From an uncultured Tessaracoccus sp. (lineage in GTDB: Bacteria > Actinomycetota > Actinomycetes > Propionibacteriales > Propionibacteriaceae), in contig NZ_CAMYPD010000064.1 in assembly GCF_947286155.1 (NCBI RefSeq), forward strand, positions 1-10,968: a stretch of 10,968 bases of DNA, read 5' to 3'. The notes below the pieces were generated by a model that saw only the letters and a list, made by a program, of their open reading frames with translations, did not search any database and was not told the origin of the DNA. Shown here piece after piece: positions 6,433 through 10,968 of the stretch. Made by a program: the position numbers and the translations under genes. Positions within the stretch are counted from its first letter, which is position 1; each line of letters begins with the position of its first letter.

Positions 6433-6851
6433 TGCCCAGCCCCCGCAATGCCAAGCTGGCTGACCAGATCCAGACGATCATCGCGCAGACGCTGGACCGC
6501 AAGGTGAAGGATCCCCGCAAGGGTTTCATCACCATCACTGAGGTACGGCTGAGCGGCGATAACCGTGAAGCGACGGTGTTCTACACCGTGCTCGGCGACG
6601 ACACTGCCCGCGCAGGCAGTGCGGCCGCGCTGGAATCAGCGAAAGGTATGCTGCGCACGGCGGTTGGCCAGCAGCTCGCGATGCGGCACACGCCGACCCT
6701 CACGTTCGTGCTCGACGCGACGGAGGACGAGGCACGCCACATCGAGGACCTCCTCGCTCGTGCTCAGGCCAGCGACGCGGCCGCTGCGGCGGCACGGGAA
6801 GGCAAATCCTTCGCCGGCGAAGCCGACCCGTACAAGAAGCCCGAGGAGTGA
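6432..6851 (+). CDS. rbfA: 30S ribosome-binding factor RbfA
   Basis: This 139-residue protein has a KH-like fold and acts in maturation of the 16S rRNA 5' end within the 30S subunit. The family start is clear (RNAKLADQIQTIIAQTL, then DPRKGFITITEVRLSGDNREATVFYTVLG). Next come a helix with AKGMLRTAVGQQLAMRHTPTLTFVLD and the closing DEARHIEDLLARAQ. The last 30 residues are an Ala-rich, charged tail (AAAAAAREGKSF) of low complexity, as often seen in actinobacteria. ATG 6432 shares its A with the infB stop, so translation is probably coupled. A GTG one codon earlier is possible but less likely. The downstream truB start overlaps by 4 nt. Confidence 0.95.
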   Translation: MPSPRNAKLADQIQTIIAQTLDRKVKDPRKGFITITEVRLSGDNREATVFYTVLGDDTARAGSAAALESAKGMLRTAVGQQLAMRHTPTLTFVLDATEDEARHIEDLLARAQASDAAAAAAREGKSFAGEADPYKKPEE

Positions 6852-7738
6852 CAGGTACCACTCTCGATGGGATCGTGGTCCTCGACAAGCCGTCGGGGGC
6901 CACGTCTCATCAGATCGTAGGCCGGCTCAGGCGCGTGCTGGGCACGAAGAAAATCGGGCATGCTGGCACGCTCGATCCGATGGCGACGGGGGTGCTCATC
7001 CTCGGCGTGGGGAGGGCAACCAGGCTGCTCGGCCATCTCGCCCTCAACGACAAGCGTTACAGCGCCACGGTCCGGCTCGGCGAGCGTTCGGATACCGACG
7101 ACGCCGATGGCACCGTCGTACCCGTCGCCGATGCGTCTGCGCTCACCAGGGAACAGCTCGAGCAGGCGCTGGCGCAGTTCCGGGGCGAGATTATGCAGAC
7201 CCCGAGCACGGTGTCTGCCATCAAAGTCAATGGCCAGCGCGCTTATGCCCTCGCGCGCGAGGGCAAGGATGTGCGCCTCGCTGCGCGCCCCGTCACGATC
7301 GAGCGCCTCGACCTGGGCGACGTGCGCGTCGACGGCCAACGTCTCGACGTCGACATCGACGTGGAATGCTCCAGCGGCACCTACATTCGAGCGATCGCCC
7401 GTGATCTCGGCGAAGCCCTCGGCGTGGGCGGTCACCTCACCGCGCTGCGCCGTACCCGCGTCGGAAAGTATCCCATCGACGACGCCGTCGTCCTTGGTGA
7501 TGAACCGCCGGCGCTCATGCCGATGGCCGAAGCTGCGAGGCGGAGTTTCCCCGTCGTGCAGCTGAACGATACGCAGGCACGCGACGTCCGGTTCGGTCGG
7601 GCGCTGGATATCGAGCTGCCGGGGGAAACCGTCGGGCTGCTGTCGCCCGGTGGGAAATTGCTGGCGCTGTACGGCCCGAAGGATGGCCGGGCCGTTCCCG
7701 TAACGGTGTTGGTAGGCCCTGACGACGATGTGCAATAA
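6848..7738 (+). CDS. truB: tRNA pseudouridine(55) synthase TruB
   Basis: TruB isomerises U55 in the T-loop of tRNAs to pseudouridine. The protein has 296 residues. The opening GIVVLDKPSGATSHQIV and the catalytic motif GHAGTLDPMATGVL are canonical, with Asp43 as the expected nucleophile. QTPSTVSAIKVNGQRAYALAREG, SSGTYIRAIARDLG and HLTALRRTRVG are further family blocks. The C-terminal 60 residues (VQLNDTQARDVRFGR onward, with GLLSPGGKLLALY) are the PUA-like domain of actinobacterial TruB. GTG 6848 overlaps the rbfA stop as GTGA, a standard coupled start. In many actinobacteria a DHH phosphoesterase gene (nrnA) and a MATE-type gene lie between rbfA and truB; here they are absent. Confidence 0.96.
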   Translation: MTGTTLDGIVVLDKPSGATSHQIVGRLRRVLGTKKIGHAGTLDPMATGVLILGVGRATRLLGHLALNDKRYSATVRLGERSDTDDADGTVVPVADASALTREQLEQALAQFRGEIMQTPSTVSAIKVNGQRAYALAREGKDVRLAARPVTIERLDLGDVRVDGQRLDVDIDVECSSGTYIRAIARDLGEALGVGGHLTALRRTRVGKYPIDDAVVLGDEPPALMPMAEAARRSFPVVQLNDTQARDVRFGRALDIELPGETVGLLSPGGKLLALYGPKDGRAVPVTVLVGPDDDVQ

Positions 7739-8627
7739 GGTGACCGACGTGAGTGTTTTGGCGATCGGCAACTTCGACGGGGTACACCTCGGTCATCAGC
7801 GCGTGCTGCAGGAAGCGTGCCAGGGTGACGTCGGCCGACTGATCGTCCTCACCTTTTGGCCTCATCCCGTTGGGGTACTTCGCCCTGACAAGGCACCTAA
7901 GCTGCTCATGGACCTGCGCGAGCGCATCGCGAAACTGCGCACGTTCGGCGCCAACGAGGTGCGCGTCGTGCGCTTCAACCAAGCCGTGGCCTCCATGTCG
8001 CCAGAGGAATTCGTCGAGGATTTCCTCGTCTCCCTCAAACCCTCCCGGATCGTCGTCGGCAGCAATTTCCGGTTCGGCGCCAAAGCGGCAGGCGACGTCG
8101 ACACGTTGCGCGAACTCGCACGCGGGCGCTTCGAAGTAACGGCCGTGCCGCTCACTACCGACGGCGACCAGACCATTTCATCCACCCTCATCCGTGGCAA
8201 CCTGTACGACGGCGATGTGCGCGCCGCGGCGGCGCATCTGGGGTCGCCGTTCGAGTACCGTGGGCTCGTCGTCGTGGGAGATCGCCGGGGCCGCGACCTG
8301 GGATTCCCAACAGCAAACCTCGTCGTCCCCGACGAGATGGCCGTCCCTGCCGATGGCGTGTACGCGGGATGGCTGACGCGCGTCGACATTCCTGGGTGTG
8401 AGCCGCTGCCGGCGGCGATCTCCGTCGGATCCAACCCGACGTTTGACGGCACCGAACACCGAGTCGAGTCGTATGTGCTGGATCGCACCGACCTGAACCT
8501 CTACGGCGTGGAGATTGCGGTGACCTTCATCGAGCGCCTGCGAGGACAGCAACGCTTCGACGGCGTTGACGCGCTCATCGCGCAAATGCACGAAGACGTC
8601 GAGCACGCTCGCGAGATTTTGCGGTAA
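7728..8627 (+). CDS. ribF: Bifunctional riboflavin kinase/FMN adenylyltransferase RibF
   Basis: RibF converts riboflavin to FMN and then FAD. From ATG 7728 the protein has 299 residues. The N-terminal adenylyltransferase domain has IGNFDGVHLGH (13-23) and SSTLIRGNL (from 151). The C-terminal kinase domain has GDRRGRDLGFPTAN (184-197), VGSNPTF (233-239) and catalytic Glu247 in RVESYVLD. Both active sites look intact. The start is uncertain: ATG 7728 overlaps truB by 11 nt and has only GGTAGG 11 nt upstream, whereas GTG 7749 has AAGG (7737-7740) at 8-nt spacing and gives 292 residues. Either way only 7-14 residues precede the nucleotide-binding motif, fewer than in most RibF proteins I know. 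This is the last gene of the operon; rpsO, the common next gene, is not there. Confidence 0.94.
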   Translation: MCNKVTDVSVLAIGNFDGVHLGHQRVLQEACQGDVGRLIVLTFWPHPVGVLRPDKAPKLLMDLRERIAKLRTFGANEVRVVRFNQAVASMSPEEFVEDFLVSLKPSRIVVGSNFRFGAKAAGDVDTLRELARGRFEVTAVPLTTDGDQTISSTLIRGNLYDGDVRAAAAHLGSPFEYRGLVVVGDRRGRDLGFPTANLVVPDEMAVPADGVYAGWLTRVDIPGCEPLPAAISVGSNPTFDGTEHRVESYVLDRTDLNLYGVEIAVTFIERLRGQQRFDGVDALIAQMHEDVEHAREILR

Positions 8628-8684
8628 CCCACCGCCGATGCTGCCGCTTCGCGCGACCCGTCTCAAAAATAACTCCCTGGCACT
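8628..8684. other. Spacer after ribF, no clear terminator
   Basis: The first part of the 317-nt gap between ribF and the VOC gene holds no convincing intrinsic terminator and no ORF I would support. A weak TCCC/GGGA pairing (8674-8677 with 8685-8688) overlaps the promoter element that follows. Read-through from ribF into the next unit is therefore possible. Confidence 0.4.
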
Positions 8685-8711
8685 GGGAATATTCTGAAAG
8701 CCCGTAGAGTT
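8685..8711 (+). promoter_or_regulatory. SigR/SigH-type thiol-stress promoter candidate
   Basis: GGGAAT (8685-8690) is followed by exactly 18 nt and GTT (8709-8711). This matches GGAAT-N18-GTT, the known consensus of Streptomyces SigR, and resembles the GGAAYA-N16/17-cGTT pattern of mycobacterial SigH. The predicted start near 8718 leaves about 35 nt before the small Cys-rich ORF. Housekeeping-like -10 strings TATTCT (8690-8695) and TAGAGT (8705-8710) overlap it, but neither has a good -35. The palindrome GAATATTC (8687-8694) covers the -35 element. Confidence 0.5.
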
Positions 8712-8753
8712 CTGTCACACGAAGGCAACCGCCAAGTCGCAAGGAAACCGCTC

Positions 8754-8834
8754 ATGGCTCACAGCACGATGTGCATCATGTCCGCCGCCACCAAGGCCGG
8801 GCGCATGATGTGTTGCTGTTTGATGGCAGCCTGA
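8754..8834 (+). CDS. Small Cys-rich leader peptide ORF (26 codons)
   Basis: ATG 8754 follows AAGGA (8741-8745) by 8 nt, a good Shine-Dalgarno. The product begins MAHSTMCIMSAATKAG and then has Arg-Met-Met followed by three consecutive Cys codons (8811-8819), ending LMAA with TGA at 8832-8834. Four of 26 residues are Cys and six are Met. There is no family match that I know. In mycobacteria, short ORFs with clustered Cys codons upstream of operons act as cysteine-responsive attenuators; those are mostly leaderless, while this one has a Shine-Dalgarno. The 110-nt stretch after it carries a long stem-loop before the first structural gene, as an attenuator requires. A small metal- or thiol-reactive peptide is the alternative. 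Confidence 0.5.
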   Translation: MAHSTMCIMSAATKAGRMMCCCLMAA

Positions 8835-8879
8835 GCGAAGCATTCACCCCCCGCGTAGGGAATCCCAACAGCTAATTCC

Positions 8880-8925
8880 GGGCACAGCCATACCCTCATG
8901 CATTGAGGCGCTGGTTGGCGTGCCC
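8880..8925 (+). promoter_or_regulatory. Long stem-loop between Cys-rich ORF and VOC gene
   Basis: GGGCAC (8880-8885) pairs with GTGCCC (8920-8925). After a bulged A, GCCA (8887-8890) continues with TGGC (8916-8919), giving a helix of 10 bp. Inside it CCTCA (8894-8898) and TGAGG (8904-8908) form a second 5-bp hairpin with loop TGCAT. No T-run follows. Upstream, GGAAT (8859-8863) can pair with ATTCC (8875-8879), next to the left arm, offering a second fold. It could be an attenuator/terminator or a translational control structure for the gene starting 20 nt downstream. Confidence 0.45.
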
Positions 8926-8944
8926 TTGTGCGCAAGGAATCACC

Positions 8945-9568
8945 ATGCAACATCTACGAAACCTGGACCACATCGTCGTAGCGACACCCGACCTGGACGC
9001 CACGGTGCAGGCGTTTACCGACGCCACCGGCGTCTCCCCAGTGCTCGGGGGAGTGCACCCAGACCAGGGCACCCGCAACTACCTCGTCGCATTCACCGGC
9101 GGTGGTTACCTCGAGATCATCGGCATTGACGAGCCTCGTTCCGGCCCTCGAGTATTCGACCTGCACCTCGTCGATGCGCCCACCGTGGCCACGTTCGCAG
9201 TGCACCCAGACGCACCAGAAGCCAAGCTCGGCGCAGCATACGAGTTGGGCTTCGACCTCGGGGTGCTCGGAGCAGGGCAGCGACGTGACCCGTCGGGCAC
9301 GCTCCTGCGCTGGCGGCTCACACCGCCGCTCGCGTCCGACCATTCGGGTGCGCAGCCATTCGTCATCGACTGGGGAGCCACACCCTCACCGGAGCACACC
9401 GTCGACGCACGCGTCACCCTCGACGACTTTCACGTGACCCATCCCGAGCCCGCCCGAGTGCAGGAACTCTACGCCGCCCTCGACGTCGACGTTCCCGTCG
9501 AGGAAGGCCCGGAGCCGGCACTCACCGTGACAGTACATGGCCCGTCGGGCCAGTGGACCCTTCGTTGA
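8945..9568 (+). CDS. VOC superfamily protein, Glyoxalase_3-like
   Basis: This 207-residue protein has the vicinal-oxygen-chelate fold, of the kind annotated as glyoxalase-like domain (Glyoxalase_3). The first beta-alpha-beta unit has LDHIVVATPDLDATVQAFTD, with His9 as a typical metal ligand, and GGYLEIIGID with Glu57 as a probable second ligand. The second half has FVIDWGATPSP and VTLDDFHVTHPEPARVQELYAAL. The reaction is unknown; VOC members include glyoxalases, dioxygenases, isomerases and antibiotic-resistance proteins. ATG 8945 is chosen for AAGGA at 8934-8938, 6 nt upstream; the frame stays open to a TTG at 8903, which lies inside the leader stem-loop. It is the first structural gene of a unit with the dehydrogenase and thioesterase genes that follow, 11 nt from the next start. 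Confidence 0.82.
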   Translation: MQHLRNLDHIVVATPDLDATVQAFTDATGVSPVLGGVHPDQGTRNYLVAFTGGGYLEIIGIDEPRSGPRVFDLHLVDAPTVATFAVHPDAPEAKLGAAYELGFDLGVLGAGQRRDPSGTLLRWRLTPPLASDHSGAQPFVIDWGATPSPEHTVDARVTLDDFHVTHPEPARVQELYAALDVDVPVEEGPEPALTVTVHGPSGQWTLR

Positions 9569-9579
9569 CAAGGAGCATC

Positions 9580-10596
9580 ATGCGAGCAGTCATCATTCCC
9601 AAGCACGGCACCGTCGACGACCTCCGACTAGTCGACGACCATCCCACGCCCACCGCAACGCCAGGGCATGTGGTGGTGAAGGTGCGAGCGAGTTCGTTGA
9701 ACTACCACGACATCTTCACCCTGCGCGGCATGCCCGGCATCACCGTGCCGCTACCCGTCGTACCCGGGCTCGACATCGCCGGCGAGATCGCGGAGATCGG
9801 CGAGGGCGTCGAAGGTTGGAACATCGGCGACCGCGTGCTCGTCGACCCCCTCACCGAGCGCGGACACCTCATGGGCGAGCTGCTCGACGGTGGCCTGGCC
9901 GAGTATGCGCTCGTGGAGGCCGGACAGTTGCTGGCGCTGCCTAACGAGGTGAGCTTCGAGCAGGCGGCGGCCCTGCCTGTCGCGTATGGCACCGCCCACC
10001 GAATGATCGTCGGAACCAGGGCCGTGCAGCCGGGGCACAAGGTGCTCGTGCTCGGTGCGTCGGGCGGTGTGGGCACTGCGTCGGTACTGCTGGCCAAGCG
10101 GCTGGGCGCCACCGTGGTGGCTGCCGCAGGGAGCGACGAGAAGGGGGAACGCCTGCTGGAGCTCGGTGCGGACGAGTTCATCAACTACCGCACGCAAGAC
10201 TTCTACGCCTGGACGAAGGAACACCTCGGCAAACCCTCGCGGACAAGCTACGACGGTGGGTTCGACGTGATCGTCAACAACACCGGAGGCGACACCTGGG
10301 CGCCGACGCTGCGCTCCACCAAGCGCGGCGGTGCGATCCTCGTCTGTGGCGCCACCGCTGGGTACAACCCGCCGGAAGATCTGCGTTACGTGTGGAGCTT
10401 CGAGCTGCGCATCATCGGCTCGAACGGCTTCACGAAGGACGACTTCCACGCGCTGCTGGGTTACGTCCAGGAGGGATCGTTCTCGCCGGTCATCGACTCG
10501 GTCGTCGGCCTCGACGGCGCCATCGACGCGCTCGGGCGACTCGAACATCGCGACTTCCTGGGCAAGATCGTGATCGCTCCATGGAAGGATGCCTGA
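9580..10596 (+). CDS. MDR-family NAD(P)H oxidoreductase, quinone-reductase-like
   Basis: This 338-residue cytosolic medium-chain dehydrogenase/reductase resembles zinc-binding dehydrogenase or quinone oxidoreductase annotations. The GroES-like domain starts MRAVIIPKHGTVDDLRLV and contains SLNYHDIFTLRGMPGI. The Rossmann domain has GASGGVGTASVLLAKRLGA (159-177), fitting NADPH or NADH. Relatives carrying a Cys-rich structural zinc lobe near residues 88-108 exist; here that stretch is short and has no Cys (PLTERGHLMGELLDGG). The usual catalytic zinc Cys is Tyr/His in NYHDIF. The only Cys lies in ILVCGATAG. It is therefore probably zinc-free and acts on quinones or enones rather than alcohols. AAGGAG (9570-9575) stands 4 nt before ATG 9580. 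The stop shares one base with the thioesterase start. Confidence 0.88.
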   Translation: MRAVIIPKHGTVDDLRLVDDHPTPTATPGHVVVKVRASSLNYHDIFTLRGMPGITVPLPVVPGLDIAGEIAEIGEGVEGWNIGDRVLVDPLTERGHLMGELLDGGLAEYALVEAGQLLALPNEVSFEQAAALPVAYGTAHRMIVGTRAVQPGHKVLVLGASGGVGTASVLLAKRLGATVVAAAGSDEKGERLLELGADEFINYRTQDFYAWTKEHLGKPSRTSYDGGFDVIVNNTGGDTWAPTLRSTKRGGAILVCGATAGYNPPEDLRYVWSFELRIIGSNGFTKDDFHALLGYVQEGSFSPVIDSVVGLDGAIDALGRLEHRDFLGKIVIAPWKDA

Positions 10597-10968
10597 TGTC
10601 GCTCCCTACACTCGACGAGGTGCAGGCCTGGTTGGAGGCCGCACCCTTCCACCAGTGGCTAGGCCTTCGCGTCACTGAGCTCACCACCACCGACATCATC
10701 ATCGAGGCGGAGGCAAAGCACTCGTGGCTCTCCGACACCGACCGGGGCTCCGTCCACGGTGGCATCTTGGGCGCACTGCTCGACACCGCCGCCGATTTCT
10801 CTCTGATCGGCACCATCGGCGCACCCGTGCCGACGGTCGACCTCCAGGTGAACTACCTGCGGCCGGCCGGCGTTGGGCTGCTCACCGCGAAAGGACACCT
10901 CGTGAAGCCTGGGTCGCACAACCGGTCACGATGGATACAAGACCCCAGTGCGGAGTGGCGCTATCGGA
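10596..10968 (+). CDS. PaaI-like hotdog thioesterase, 3' partial
   Basis: The gene runs off the window after 124 codons. The ATG shares its A with the preceding stop (TGATG), so the genes are translationally coupled. The hotdog-fold signature is clear: GLRVTEL, then GSVHGGILGALLDTAAD with His54-Gly-Gly and Asp63, then PTVDLQVNYLRPA and LTAKGHLVKPG. PaaI-family enzymes hydrolyse acyl-CoA thioesters, often aromatic ones; this substrate is unknown. After KPG (residues 104-106) the sequence stops resembling the family (SHNRSRWIQDPSAEW). Removing single bases at about 10914 and 10924 would give KPGRTTVTMD, as expected. This suggests sequencing errors near the end of the sequence, or a real frameshift. 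Confidence 0.85.
   Translation, partial: MSLPTLDEVQAWLEAAPFHQWLGLRVTELTTTDIIIEAEAKHSWLSDTDRGSVHGGILGALLDTAADFSLIGTIGAPVPTVDLQVNYLRPAGVGLLTAKGHLVKPGSHNRSRWIQDPSAEWRYR

Noticed and set aside
6565..7404. 279-codon + strand frame across rbfA and truB
   Set aside because: An Arg-rich out-of-frame shadow of two firmly identified genes.
8858..8884. A second GGGAAT element as another SigR-like promoter
   Set aside because: The bases 18 nt further on (8882-8884) are GCA, not GTT. The GGGAAT here more probably belongs to the RNA fold.
8903..8944. TTG at 8903 as start of the VOC gene
   Set aside because: It lies within the leader stem-loop, lacks a Shine-Dalgarno and adds 14 residues before the usual VOC N-terminus.

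Overview
The window is high-GC bacterial DNA with actinobacterial features: GTG starts, GTGA/TGATG gene overlaps, an IF2 with a very long Pro/Ala/Lys-rich then Gly/Arg-rich N-terminus, and TAGACT-type -10 elements. I place it in Actinomycetota. A propionibacterial-type genome is plausible, but I cannot confirm the genus.

Left edge (1-750): the 3' part of a fused AbiEi-like/DUF559 protein on the + strand, converging on a minus-strand lipoprotein gene (751-1611). A near-perfect 50-nt inverted repeat (701-750) fills the gap and probably terminates both. The lipoprotein has a lipobox and a C-terminal region resembling the ferritin-like DUF4439 family. It is divergent from rimP across a 64-nt promoter region.

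Core (1676-8627): the conserved transcription/translation operon rimP-nusA-ylxR-infB-rbfA-truB-ribF, all on +. Junctions are tight (2-23 nt gaps or short overlaps) except ylxR-infB, where 205 nt separate the genes. That gap holds a candidate internal promoter, a possible leaderless 32-codon ORF, three micro-ORFs chained through ATGA stop/start overlaps, and a 10-bp hairpin directly before the infB Shine-Dalgarno. I read it as a regulatory leader of IF2.

Right edge (8628-10968): a new transcription unit. Its 317-nt leader has a GGAAT-N18-GTT element, the pattern of thiol-stress (SigR/SigH) promoters. Next come a 26-codon ORF with a good Shine-Dalgarno and three consecutive Cys codons, and then a long stem-loop. 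Three coupled genes follow: a VOC (Glyoxalase_3-like) protein, a medium-chain dehydrogenase/reductase without the structural-zinc lobe, and a PaaI-like hotdog thioesterase cut off by the window end. Together they suggest an electrophile, quinone or acyl-CoA detoxification operon controlled by thiol state or Cys-tRNA. This is inference from sequence layout.

I see no tRNA, rRNA, insertion sequence, CRISPR array or origin.
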